Origin: Steromphala cineraria
Lineage: Eukaryota; Mollusca; Gastropoda; Trochida; Trochidae
DNA: 64,000 nucleotides
Reading direction: 5' to 3'
NCBI GenBank assembly: GCA_916613615.1
Contig: OU744735.1
Span: forward strand, 53,398,082-53,462,081
A model generated the notes under the pieces. The model searched no databases. It saw nothing but the letters and a program-made list of their open reading frames with translations, and was not told where the DNA came from. Made by a program: the position numbers and the translations under genes. Each line of letters starts with the position of its first letter. Positions within the stretch are counted from its first letter, which is position 1. Below, piece by piece: positions 25,060 through 36,820 of this stretch.

Positions 25060-25203
25060 GTTACTAGCATAGTAAATTGTATGCATCGGGTAATGGCAGG
25101 GACACTTTGTCCGAGAGGCCAGTACGAGGCGGAGCCGAGTACTGGCTCGAGGACAAAGTGTCCCTGCCGTTATCCAATGCATACAATTTACTATGCTAGT
25201 AAC
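25060..25203. repeat. Near-perfect 144-bp palindrome
   Basis: GTTACTAGCATAGTAAATTG...GGGACACTTTGTCC on the left is matched by GGACAAAGTGTCCC...CAATTTACTATGCTAGTAAC on the right. The centre is itself inverted (CCAGTAC-GAGGCGGAGCC-GAGTACTGG). Almost no loop remains, so it can extrude as a cruciform. Confidence 0.88.
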
Positions 25204-27189
25204 TGACTTACATCTCACTTAATCCGAGTACAATCAACCAAAACATAAATGGTTTTAAATAAGATTTCAATTTTCGATAACCTTCCAAGGGCCCCTTCAC
25301 TTTTTTATGAATGAAGTTTGCAGTACTATGAATGGTGTACGAGCACGTGCTTCTTGCGTGTCAAAGCGCAAGGCACGAAGTTAATGTTTTGGGCTTGCAG
25401 ACTTCGTGCACTCCATGAATATGAGCCTGTTTCAAGACAAAGTTTCACAGGTTGTCCATTTCTGTTTCGATTTTGAATGTAGGAGACGCGTTATTAGAGT
25501 TCTCATAGACAGCTTCATTTTGACAGTGGTTTCTACTTATGAAACGTTTCTCTTGGATTTCAATTAAAAAGGTATCCTAATCATTCCCATAACAAGTTTA
25601 GCCAAAAAAATATTATCTTATCTATGAAATAAATTGATTATGTATCATTATCAAATTATTTTGGATATTTATAGACTTATTATCCTAACATAACAAAAGT
25701 TTGGTGCAACACGAATAATATAATTTTTATTTCTTGGTATTGTTTTTTTCTAGTGCAAGTCTCCAGTGTTATTAGGTGATTTTAATATTTTGCTTCACGC
25801 AAAATGTATAGGTATTATGATTGTTTTATTTGATTATTGATACTTTCAGTTCACTTCTATGTCTATGTTGTTGATTGATTGTTTTAAACCTTGTGTAGGA
25901 AAGGTTTACAAAAGTGTCCTTGCATCAGATGTCAGGACTCTTTGGCCTAAGAGTTTCCGATATCGATAATGAACAGGACACATTTATGAATGGTTGCCAT
26001 GGACGTTGAGGTCTAAGTGGGATGTTATATCAACTTAAAGCCCGATGGTCATCCTTACATGCGGTTCTTGATGAAACTTAGCAATTGAAAAAAGAAATTC
26101 ATCACTCGGTAGAAAAATCTTTCGTCGGAAGTTTGATATCATATTTACATGTTTTAATCAACAATAAAATACTTAATTAAGTACAGTAACCCCTGCAAAA
26201 GGGCCATAGGTTTCAACTAACCCGCTTTCCGTGACATCCTGTCAGTCAAGGTGGCCAGCACAGCTCCGTAAAATCCGCATGCTTATTTCAACCGAATATT
26301 AAACATTACAAATTTTGTAGTATGTCTGGCATGGAAAATATCGAAGATGAGCCATGAACTGGTCATCCAATTGATATCCGCAGAGGAAAATATCAACACT
26401 TTGCCTTGTAAGTAATGCCAGGAAGCTCTTGAACTGAGTGTGAAGTATATAGATAAAATGGATGGAATTATCTTGAAAACGCTCTCTTGGTATCAGAAAT
26501 TAGAGGTTTCTCACCATATAATTAAAGCATAAGTTCAATGAATTAAACATGAGCCTTTGCTTATTTAAAATTGTACTCGCGCGTTAGGTCTCAAGAGTGA
26601 TACATCTGTAACTGAAGACCAAAAGAAAAACATGACATTGTAAACCAGCAAGTTCTTGACAGTTCTATCATGAAAGTGATGAAAACTAGATTTTAAACTC
26701 CTTTTTTATTCTCCCGAAAAATAAAACGAGATCAATTAGATTGAACGTCTTTCGATTTTAGGACCACGCAACGAGGCATTGGACTGAAACTGAGAACTTC
26801 TATTTTCCTTTTTATTGAGATGAATATTTTTTTTATTAAGCATGATTCATTTCCGTGTGTTAACGCAGAATGACAAAGTTGTTTGCAGTAAGTAAAGCAT
26901 TTTAGTTGTATAGTTTTTCAAGGCATATATTTATGCATCACAAGCAAATAGTCCATCACATACCTTAAAACTGACATTGTGTTACGGGCTCATGACCGAA
27001 AATAATATCAAAATGAGACGACGTAAAGAAATATGCCGATTCATGGCAAATTTATGAATTGAAACGAATAACAAAACGACTGTTTCATAACTAAGAAGAT
27101 CCCTATGAACATTTTACAATATGTAAATTCATATGAAAAGAAAGTGTACAATAGCTTGTTTAAAAATTGTTTATCATTCTTCTTGTTGA
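25204..27189. other. No gene seen
   Basis: Neither strand shows a convincing exon. Short GC-richer stretches near 25900-26450 could be decayed coding sequence but have no readable domain. Confidence 0.45.
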
Positions 27190-27309
27190 TCACGCTGTTG
27201 AGAAGATGATTCGGTCCATGTAAACATCTAGATTAGCAATAACTGTGTCTGGGTGTCTGTCAGAGGGTTGGTCATCCGCGGAGCCAAGGTAAGTCTCGTC
27301 AATGTATAC
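27190..27309 (-). CDS. Last exon (galectin-like domain end) of the minus-strand PAN-Sushi gene
   Basis: Acceptor TTATTCAG at 27310. The frame reads VYIDETYLGSAD through NLDVYMDRIIFSTA and a TGA stop at 27190-27192. Joined in phase 0 to the exon ending NGTYE, it gives YEVYIDETYL, like the F/Y-x-V-x-V-N-G strand of galectins, followed by the strand LDVYMDRIIF, like galectin LxVxGDVxL. Confidence 0.65.
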   Translation of the reverse strand, partial: VYIDETYLGSADDQPSDRHPDTVIANLDVYMDRIIFSTA

Positions 27310-28231
27310 CTGAATAATAACAGTGAAGTTCACATAATGAGACTTAAGTTTTCAAGATATATTATCAAATGTAATGTTCAATGTAATACAAATCACGAAT
27401 ATGATTAGAGAAACCACGACCACTTAAGACTGCAGTGATAACGACATAGACGAGTATTGCTCCACTGAGAACATTGACTGATAAGATCGCATCTAAACTG
27501 ACTTGGGTGATATGTCCAAATGTGAACGTTACAGGAAATAATCCTACGTCAAATGATGTTTTGAGGTAAAGTTTGAATTTCGTATTATTCACTTTGATAC
27601 ATTGAATTGGAGAACTGATACACTATCTGTTAGCATAGAAATATAAACGTAAACCAAACAGACTTCTCAATTGAAATTACATAACAAAAAACAATATTTT
27701 ATATCACCATACTGATACCTGTGTACACGTATATTACAGATTAAATTGAAGTTTGAAAATAAAATTGGACAAAAACTGATAATCTTTAGACCATTTATTT
27801 GTTTGCGTTTGCATTTAATAGAGCTATACACAAAAATGAAACATTAACAATTCACAAAATATTCATATGCCGTCCTAAAGAAGACAAATGAGTCCAATCA
27901 AATTCGTCAATTGAAGTCGTCCTACATTTCTACATTGCCGTAACATAATTCTCTGCATTTCAGGGGTGATTATTTCTTAAGATTTACAGGGTAAGGAGAA
28001 AGTGAATCAGACATAGCTTTTCCAATCTCAAACTGTCGCCTCTGAGGAACAGTAGATCTTCGAATGGATGGGAGAACAAGGAATTGTGTTTTCAGCGCCC
28101 AAAAGAATTCTCAGTATTGTTACAGTATTGTTACATAATGGTCCTTATGGCAAGGTGGATAGTGATATAGACAACATTAACCTATCATTCGGAACCCAAC
28201 CGTTCAAACTGAATTCGAAATGAACAGTTAC

Positions 28232-28409
28232 CTCATATGTTCCATTCTGGCGCACAATCTCATACGTGAAGTTAACGCCGACTATGAAGGTGCGTGGAAC
28301 CTGCAGGTGAGTCGTCCACGCCCCGTTCATCAGCTTGTGCAGGTAGAAGGTGCCAGGCCTTGAATCGGCTTGGAGTAACATTCCTGTTGTCTTGACTGTC
28401 ATCACAAAC
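28232..28409 (-). CDS. Galectin-like core exon of the minus-strand PAN-Sushi gene
   Basis: Acceptor CTGTCAG at 28410-28416, phase 2; donor GAG|GTAACT. It encodes FVMTVKTTGMLLQADSRPG..., then FYLHKLMNGAWTTHLQVP and TFIVGVNFTYEI. The order of short beta strands, the N-G-x-W turn and the F-x-x-G-x-x-F-x-x-x-I strand match galectins. The usual sugar contacts (H-N-R, W-x-x-E-x-R) are mostly absent except the Trp, so galactoside binding is doubtful. Another lectin-type jelly roll is possible. Confidence 0.55.
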
Positions 28410-29424
28410 CTGACAGGACAGACATGATGGTCATGGAAATTGATTTCTAAAACAAGAATTTATCAAGATAAATTCATAGTGAAAATGTAAAGTTTCAATG
28501 AGAATTCAGGTCGAAAGGTGTTGATTTGCAATATACTTCTCTACAACAAATTAACAGATGAAAATTAAAATTCTTCGTTAAATCATGCATTTGGGAAATG
28601 CATGTACGAAAACTCATTTCATTGGCACTGTTTTTTCCCAAAATAAACTTCTTATATCTATATATCTATATTCAAATTGAGTGTCAAAAGAATAACAGCG
28701 GCGATTTCCTTCCTTCGTTTATCCTCGGGGACGTTAACGTTACAGTGAATATGTTTCTGAGACGTCCAAACACTTGCCTGACTAAAACGTCACTTATATT
28801 ATATATAACTTAAAGGCGCAGTGTTATATTACTGGCTTAGTCTTTGAGGGTTGAACACCTGTTCTTTTACCGAACACATTATTGTGTTTGAATCGGCTAT
28901 TTTGTAATATAGATAAATATAAATTAAATGATCTAATATTGGCAGCCCATGTGTCAAAATGCTCACCCAATAGTATACATCTTGTTTTAGGTCCCTGTTT
29001 GTGTATATATTTTTCTTCCAATTAACTAACGATAGCTGAAGCCAAAGGCCTAGTGGTTTATATGGTCTTTATATACGTTATGATAGTTCCGGAAAAACAA
29101 TATTTTCTTGTAGTCACAACATGGCTAAGGCTACTCTATTACTTTACTAGTATGTCCATTTTAAATTCTACTAAAAAAAAACATTCATTTTGAAAATCAC
29201 ATTAAGTCGAGAATTAAAAAAACCTTTATCAGGGCATTGGCTACTGACGTCATAGCAGATTGTTTTGATGCCATTGACCATTATTTTTCGTGACCTCACT
29301 CAATAACTATACTTTATCCAGGAATAAGGGTTGGGCGGCGCTTTTAATTTTTAAGGTAACATTACTAGAAATGAGACATTAATAATGCATTTCATTATGT
29401 CAAGCTAGGGTTTGTTATCATTAC

Positions 29425-29507
29425 CGAGTTAGCGTAGGCCTTCCCTCAAACCTGACTTTAAAACCTTCAGTCATCGGACATGGCATTGTTCCCTCAAACC
29501 GAATGGT
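29425..29507 (-). CDS. Short linker exon starting the galectin-like domain
   Basis: Encodes TIRFEGTMPCPMTEGFKVRF and EGRPTLT. The plus-strand paralogue exon at 62352-62437 reads TPCPMTEGYKVTFEGKP in the same position, which confirms that both are real exons and fixes the splice sites. Confidence 0.7.
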
Positions 29508-29754
29508 CTGGAATTAAAGATAGGAAACCTGGTTTGAAGAATAGGTATAACGGTATGTTCAAATTCAATTGTTTTTAAATATGTCAACATCACAATAAAT
29601 ATTGTCACGAGTAATTAAACATTATCGTTTTACAGACCCAATTATAAGATCACTGTTATTAAAAAAAAAGAAATTCAATTCATTGAACATTCGGATTATG
29701 TTTACCAGTTTCAGAAATATGCCCCCCGTGGTGGCCTCCCCTAAGGATACGTAC

Positions 29755-29957
29755 AGGATTGTGCAACACTGCTCTGTTACAAGCTCCACTAAGTCCCTCC
29801 CAGGTTCCAAGCGAGGAGCACATGTGAGTTGAGCTTGTTCCACAGAAGAGGAAATCAGACTGACAGGTGTATTAAGTGACAGCACCCTCGTATTGTCCAG
29901 TAGAAGACTTGTTAGCAATGGCCAGATCAGGAGCAGGACCACATCCTAGGTGCTCAT
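29755..29957 (-). pseudogene. Sushi/CCP exon with a premature TAA
   Basis: Encodes GCGPAPDLA..., YTCQSDFLFCG, C-S-S-L-G-T-W-E-G and a final AC, the Cys/Trp pattern of a Sushi domain with one extra Cys (FLFC). The TAA at 29872-29874 falls just before YTC. The paralogous exon at 61005-61207 differs at few positions and has CAA there. Confidence 0.75.
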
Positions 29958-30741
29958 CTATGAACAGCGTGTTTGTTTATATCTCATTCATCTCTTTATC
30001 TTTGTAATGATAAACTTGTAAATTAGGTTTGGCTGTGAACTGTTATAAGAACTTGCATTTTAAAGGATAAATGTGTTGAATTTCAGACGTGTCAAAACAT
30101 CAATTATCATAACTACTTATTATGATTTTCAAATATCATTTTATCGACTATAATGTTATATACGACTCATTATCGATCAGAATCGATCCGACTTCATACA
30201 ATAAATTGTCACTTCCATAAACTCGCCATTATAGATAATGCACAAAGATATTAGGACATATGTACATAATTGTTTTAATAGTTTATTCTAAAATACCTGA
30301 TGTAATTTGCTTGAGCTGCTTACATATACTCTGAAATCCGAAATCTGCAGCAGAAAATTTCATACAACAGCAGTGCCCAGGTGTATAATCAGTGAAGCTA
30401 CTCCTATGTATAATATTTCAACCTCGTCTCAGTTAAAATATAGGGAACTTGTATATAAAGGTTGCATGCTTTCCAATTTTTTCATATTGTTTTCAACAAC
30501 CTATTGGTTTTTAATGGTTCATTTTGCTGCTTATTAGAAAACAAACACTTATTTCTGTTTAAGAGAAATGGAACTGAGACGACTTCTTAAAGAATTCATT
30601 CAAAGTAAGATGTTGCTTAAGTTTTGGTTATTGTTTCGCTAAAATTGGGTTTCGATGTGAGTTGAGGGAAAAGTTTGGCGTGGTTTAAGGTTTGCAATGG
30701 TTTGTATATTTTATTGGTACACATATAAAATGAAGGGTAGA

Positions 30742-30787
30742 CGTTGAAACATTTGAAACATTTAAAACATTTAAAACATTTAAAAAG
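30742..30787 (+). repeat. (ACATTTAAA)n-type microsatellite
   Basis: Four to five copies of AAACATTTRA directly beside the follistatin-like exon of the minus-strand gene. Confidence 0.7.
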
Positions 30788-30798
30788 TTACAAGGTAC

Positions 30799-30886
30799 CT
30801 GTAACACAACTTGGAATGTTGAATCTGTCAACAACACATCTGCTTCCACTTCCACATGCTATTCCATCACATGGTCCGGCTAGACT
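30799..30886 (-). CDS. Follistatin-N/EGF-like cysteine module exon
   Basis: Acceptor CTTGCAG, donor ACAG|GTACCT. It encodes SLAGPCDGIACGSGSRCVV, then DRFNIPSCVT. The spacing C-x4-C-x5-C-x9-C with a GSRCVV core resembles the follistatin-N-terminal/EGF half-module. The exon at 59318-59405 is its paralogue and has the same length and phases (0 in, 1 out). Confidence 0.65.
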
Positions 30887-31007
30887 CTGCAAGAAACATT
30901 TGATCAGTATTCTCTTTATTAAGTTTTGTTGATTATTTTTGTCTCATAAGCCATTTTAGTGAAACATATGCGTACGTAAGTTTAATCTTTAAATGGTCCG
31001 ATGTAGG

Positions 31008-32527
31008 AGCCCCAAAACACTCCTGGGCCCCAAAACACACGATGGCAAGTATGTATCCGCCCCAAAACAATCCCCCTTTCAACATGTATCTGTTCCACAC
31101 GATGGCAAGTATGCATCCGCCCCAAAACAATCCACCTTTTTACATGTATCTGTTCCACACGATGGCAAGTATGTATCCGCCCCAAAACAATCCCCCTTTC
31201 AACATGTATCTGTTCCACACGATGGCAAGTATGTATCCGCCCCAAAACAATCCCCCTTTCAACATGTATCTGTTCCACACGATGGCAAGTATGTATCCGC
31301 CCCAAAACAATCCCCCTTTCAACATGTATCTGTTCCACACGATGGCAAGTATGCATCCGCCCCAAAACAATCCCCCTTTCAACATGTATCTGTTCCACAC
31401 GATGGAAAGTATGCATCCGCCCCAAAACAATCCACCTTTCAACATGTATCTGTTTCACACGATGGCAAGTATGCATCAGCCCCAAAACAATCCACCTTTT
31501 TACATGTATCTGTTTCACACGATGGCAAGTATGCATCCGCCCCAAAACAATCCACCTTTTTACATGTATCTGTTTCACACGATGGCAAGTATGCATCCGC
31601 CCCTAAACAATCCACCTTTTTACATGTATCTGTTTCACACGATGGCAAGTATGCATCCGCCCCTAAACAATCCACCTTTTTACATGTATCTGTTTCACAC
31701 GATGGCAAGTATGCATCCGCCCCAAAACAATCCACCTTTTTACATGTATCTGTTTCACACGATGGCAAGTATGCATCCGCCCCAAAACAATCCACCTTTT
31801 AACATGTATCTGTTTCACACGATGGCAAGTATGCATCAGCCCCAAAACAATCCCCATTGTCATGTGTATCTTTTACAAACGGTGGCTAGTTAAAGGTCAA
31901 CAACTCCTATTTTCAATTGCGTGTCTTTATTAAATTGAAATTTGGATCTTAGCGTAACAACGCATTGTAAGGGTTAAGTATGTTTAACTCTACTCACATA
32001 CATCAAAAAGTCAACTTGAATGATGAAGTAACAAACAATCCACCAAGTTTTTGGTTCAAATTATAATTCATGTATTCCATTTGTATTAAAATACACCAAC
32101 AGAAGACATATCGATTCATCGGCCTTACAAATTGATTCATTTATTTGTAGACGTATTACACTCATCTTCATAAAGCTCTTTTAAACATTCTCAATGTAGA
32201 TACTAACTCCCCAACCTGACAATACTACCATTAAACGGCTCAATACATGTTATAATGACATGGATGTCAGCTTGATGAACTCCCCTTTCGTCTATTGTAT
32301 CAAGCAAACGTAATACTTTAAGCTGATAACATTCAGAATTTTGATGGAAGGCGAAAAAACATGAATATTATCCTGGTAAGTGAAATATTTAGACATAAAA
32401 GGGTAACCAAGCATAGATCTAAATGAACAACGTGCGTGTAACATGCCATTTCCTTGCGATATATGCCTTAAAAAACACGATATACGGGGGAGTGTTCTGG
32501 GGCCGAAGGTGAGTGTTTTGGGGCTGA
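31008..32527. repeat. Inverted CCCCAAAACAC motif pair enclosing a minisatellite
   Basis: AGCCCCAAAACACTCCTGGG at 31008 is approximately the reverse complement of GTGAGTGTTTTGGGGCT at about 32509, with the neighbouring GTGTTCTGGGGCC. The pair encloses the 60-bp array and 600 bp of AT-rich DNA. It may be the ends of an element or remains of array units in opposite orientation. Confidence 0.4.
31036..31880 (+). repeat. 60-bp minisatellite, 14 copies
   Basis: Near-identical 60-bp units: CACGATGGCAAGTATGCATC, CGCCCCAAAACAATCCACCT, TTTTACATGTATCTGTTYCA. Because 60 is a multiple of three and the unit has few stops, several frames on both strands stay open for up to 283 codons; none is a gene. Variants are grouped: TTCAACATG/GTTCC units at the left, TTTTACATG/GTTTC units at the right. 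It sits in intron 1 of the minus-strand PAN gene. Confidence 0.92.
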
Positions 32528-32529
32528 GG

Positions 32530-35500
32530 GGAGTGTTTTGAGGCTGCTACAGCGGCATATCTCTGCAACGATGATTGAACATTGGTAGATAAGTACACTG
32601 TCTCATGGTCTCTAAAGTATTCAACTTATGTTCTTCAAACCGAAATGATCTAACTTAAGTCCATTGTTATTTAAGTATTCACTGAATGTATACATATTGA
32701 AAAAACGTTAAGCGCCACAACATTTGTTCAGCTGCAAAAGTTAAATGATAAGAAAGAAGGCGATGTAGATTGTGGAATATAATCGTTGGACATGGTAGAA
32801 CCATACTTGAGCAGTTAAGGGAAGATAATTTCATTTTCATAACGTTTCACATCTTTTGGATATTCGCATTCATAATATTGTTGTAGTTTTATGCCAAAAC
32901 AAGTAACATTATTTTGAGGAATGAAATGTTTTTTTGTTGGTAGTTGTGATGTGGGTAATTCAACCATTTAAGCCCTCCGATCCAACTCTTGTATCAACAT
33001 TTTAGTTAATAGTTACTATTTAGACGTCTAGTTACTTCCAAAGTCGCAAATTGTGAATTGAAAAAATCACAAAAAATTGTTAGATAACAAAATATGGTCA
33101 GCGTCATCTGTACTGAATCCTAGAAATCAATAAGAAATGTTTAATTGACGCATTGAACTCAAAAGAATTCAAATATCATTAACAAATCGTATGAATACTG
33201 TATATATAACCATTCAAGATTATCAACCAGTAACCGTTATTCTGACTTCTTGAGATATGTTTCAACAACTTTTATGATTGCCGCACGTCATAACCTTGGG
33301 TCATATTGTGGGAGACTCTGTCACCAAATAATGACCATGGAGATTTAAAAAATAAACAAGTTTAGAAAAAAAGAATAAAACAAATATTAATATTAGATAA
33401 TGATAATAATGCAAAATCAACCCCTGGTTACACCTAATCAGCCAATTGGTTTTAATCTTATTAAGTCAGTGCAAGATGGAAAATATGAACAAAATCGTCT
33501 GGGGAGTTGTTGTATGTTGAGCATAATGTTTAAACATCGTGAATGAAATATTTGATAGTTTTAGTGTTATTAAATCAGAAACATGTAATTATCGATTCAG
33601 TCAATCTCTATCTTCACCTTAAAAGGTCACAGACCTTGCAATACAATTGCAGATTTTCTAAATGTTTGACCGGAAGAGTGAAAGAAGACATAATCATACA
33701 AATGTCCTTATGCGTTAATTATTTAAGTAAATTTCTCATACAGGAGTAAGCAGGGCAGACAATTAAAAGATTTTATCATCTCCTTTCAGTTCAATATGTA
33801 AAAACTGTCAGATTTACTGAAGCTATTCTGTTTGAAGTAGTTATGTTCTCACCAGGGATTCTAAACTCAATACGGGTTAATCTTTTCTGGTATAAAAAAT
33901 CTTTAGAGCCCCAACACCTAGAAACAAGCGAAGAATATAAGATTTACCTAAAGATAAATCCTTCTAAAAAGAAGAATCTTTATAACAAGTTGCAAATAAT
34001 TAAAGGACGCTCTTGTCAATAGATTTCTGACTTGAAAAATCTATGATAGGTTGTTTGTAATAATAAATGATGAATATGTGTTAATTATCCTATTTGTTGG
34101 GAACCATTGCAATTGGAAGAAAGTATACTTTCATTCTCTACAGAGTCATCAGTACTTATCACAAGTTTCGGTAATGGGGAAAGTATTGGGCACTTTGGGT
34201 GAAAAGTGCCAACTTTGGCAGAGGTGTTGCTCTTTATGTACCGATATTTTAATAAACATTAACGGTCATCTGAATTTCTTTCCAAGATGGTCGCCATTTT
34301 TAATATAAATATATAAAAAAGCTTCATATTTCCTAAATTTGGTGCACAAAAAGTTTGATATTTTGCACTATTATGCAGAAGTATTAGTTATAATTCTGGT
34401 GTTGGACAGGATTACAATTCGTCCCCGCTCCTTTTCTCAGCCTTTGTGAACTCTCTGGTTATGGTATTAATGAACGAAGAGGTTAACTTTAAAGGCACAC
34501 GACATGTTACACGTGACCCTATTCAACTGAAGATATATTCTTCAAAAAACACAGATTTTAATCTTCGGAAGTGGCTGAGGCATAAACTCTTTGATGACTG
34601 TCCATTTAGGTGGACATGCTTTTCCATGTACACATATTAATGACTTGGTTATATTAAGGACTTGGTTAACATAGAATTGAAAAAAATTACAGTTACTAAA
34701 AAAATATGAATGTACCTCAAGCCTGTTTCATTTGAGCTTTTGACACAATGATTGTTCAAATCCTATAGTATGGTTCTGAATATGGGGTTTTAAAAATATC
34801 TCCTTGATAGAAAAGTTACACCTAAAATTCCTAAAGAAATTGTCCAAATAGTTTGCAATGCTTGGTGAATCAGGGGGACAATCTTTTCAAATAAAAATAC
34901 ATATATACATAATGATAGGTTATTTGCATAGAATAGCTGCTGACAACGAGACATTAGATATTCCAGCCTATCATAGGAATTCATATCACTTTGTAGACTT
35001 TTCGAACAATCAACGGTGGATTCATTTATCAAAAATGATTCCTAACGACTGTGGAAGATCTTTGGCATTTTGTAAACGATTGCTTTACTCACTGTTTGGT
35101 CTCACATCTACAACTAAACACATAATATGCAATCAACATTAGGAAACTGTCAAAGTTCCGCCAAATTACAGTTTGCATGGTATTTATTATCAACATTTTC
35201 AATATTTCAAAAAGTGAGCTTACATACATGTGTGAAATATCACTAAGATACACTATCTCTTCCATGTACAGCTCCTTTCAAACATAAATGCAGCACATAC
35301 CTTACCTGAAATTTTCTTTTCAGTTAGCAATGAAAAAAATATCAACAACTAAAAAGATGAAATACAACTGACAATATTTAAGCCATGCCCTAATGCAACC
35401 AATATTTTGTGTTACAATGTATTTAAGTTTCAATTAATTTTGTAACATGTATAAATTGTTTAAATGTTCAAATGTACATGTCAGCTTTAATTCTTTATAT

Positions 35501-35565
35501 AAATGTTTATATTTCTATGGTCATGTATCACAGATGGTGGTTGATAAATTTAAATAGAAATAAGT
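32530..35565. other. Intron DNA, no gene seen
   Basis: Part of the presumed first intron of the minus-strand PAN gene. AT-rich, with short random frames only. Confidence 0.5.
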
Positions 35566-35569
35566 CAAG

Positions 35570-36040
35570 TCACTCATCCGGGGCCACTGAGAGATGTCAG
35601 TGAGGAAGAAAACCCTGGGTCAGTGTGAACATCACTATAATTCATAATTTACAAAGTCAACAAGTTTCTACACTCACCCGGGGCCACAGAGAGATGTCAG
35701 TGAGGAAGAACTCTGGGTAGTTGAGAACATCACTAAAATGTTATATATATGTACAAAGACAACAGGTTTCTACACTCACCCGGGGCCACAGAGAGATGTC
35801 AGTGAGGAAGAACTCTGGGTCAGTGTGAACATCACTATAGGTTATATATATGTACAGAGACAACAAGTTTCCACACTCACGCGGGGCCACAGAAAGATGT
35901 CAGTGAGGAAGAACTCTGGGTCAGTGTGAACATCCCTATAGGTTATATATATATGTACAGAGACAACAAGTTTCCACACTCACCAGGGGCCACAGAGAGA
36001 TGTCAGTGAGGAAGAACTCTGGGTCAGTGTGAACATCCCC
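35570..36040 (-). repeat. Tandem array of the PAN exon 3' end plus splice donor, five units
   Basis: A roughly 100-bp unit, read on the minus strand, contains GATGTTCACACTGACCCAGA, then the TCTCTCTGTGGCCCCGG|GTGAGTGTAGA donor and TACATATATATAACC. The unit at 35979-36040 is the genuine end of exon 1; four more lie downstream in the intron. Similar extra units follow the PAN exons at 46361 (one) and 22143 (one). Each keeps a consensus donor. Confidence 0.8.
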
Positions 36041-36292
36041 GGGGTCTCCTGCACTGTCCTGAGAGGCGAGGTGACAGGTGTGAGTCTCTCTCTGGTAGGA
36101 CACGGACATACACGTGGAGACTGTCAGACATTGAAACACGCACGTGAAGAGGGAGACACTGTCCACCATCTTGAACACGCTGGAGATCATCCTCTTCCCG
36201 TCCTGTGTGACCGAGTCCAGATCTACACAGATAGTTGAAACTCCAGATATGTGCAGGGTGAAAGACAGGAATAACGTCTGCACTTTCAACAT
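35984..36292 (-). CDS. Exon 1 (signal peptide + PAN/apple-like domain) of the minus-strand gene
   Basis: The ATG at 36292 starts a 103-codon exon: a hydrophobic leader (residues 1-20), CVDLDSV, then CVFQCLTVSTCMSVSYQRE and THTCHLASQDSAGD. The C-x3-C-x5-C-x-S-x-S-Y-x6-C-x-L pattern is typical of PAN/apple domains, which mediate protein or sugar binding. The donor CTG|GTGAGT is phase 0. It is about 85-90% identical by eye to the exon at 46361. Confidence 0.72.
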
Positions 36293-36820
36293 CTTGAATT
36301 GTTCAACTTATTTTTTGCTATTCAGCTCTTACACTCACATAGACCAACAGGTATGGTTAACTGTATAAAATCTCAAAAACATTGATGAACTTAACTAACT
36401 TTCTAATACAAGCAACTATCTAGGAATGACGCTAAAAATGAAAGCACCTGGTGAACAAACTATCTTCACTCGGTTTATTCTTCCACTTTCTTTGGTATTG
36501 TCTAGATTTGTTTTAATGAATGCATATCTTCTTGGGCAGTTCATTTAGTCGGACAACAAAACACTGAAAGTATTCTCAGTGGATCCAGTACACATGGAGT
36601 TCATGTTCAACGCTCTGGTAACTATTCAAATGCTTGTCTTGGAAACGAAAGGCATGCAAAGATTTGTTTACAGAGACAATTGAAGTGATTGTGTAGGGTG
36701 AGGGAACTCTGTTTTGACAGGTGCTCCCTTTAGACGTCCTTCTTAGTACAGGTGAAATTCTGGTTGTTGTTTTCTTCCAGAAATTGTGTGTTATTCATTC
36801 ACGTAACAAGCAAATCGATG

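Larger units (their letters stand above)
27190..36292 (-). pseudogene. Secreted PAN-follistatin/EGF-Sushi-galectin-like gene, six exons, with an in-frame stop
   Basis: Exons, in transcript order: 36292-35984, 30886-30799, 29957-29755, 29507-29425, 28409-28232 and 27309-27190. All junctions are GT-AG and phases match (0,1,0,2,0), giving 326 codons plus stop. The order is signal peptide, PAN/apple-like domain, a four-Cys follistatin-N/EGF-like module, one Sushi/CCP domain, and a C-terminal beta-rich domain that I read as galectin-like. Such a protein would be secreted and could bind glycans or proteins on microbes or cells; that role is inference. Codon 161 (29872-29874) is TAA where the plus-strand paralogue has CAA. 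Everything else is open, so the lesion is recent, polymorphic, an error, or the gene makes a truncated PAN product. Long introns hold minisatellites. Confidence 0.68.

Noticed and set aside
30982..31893. Several overlapping frames of 100-283 codons on both strands
   Set aside because: All come from the 60-bp minisatellite, whose length is a multiple of three; identical openness in many frames argues against coding.
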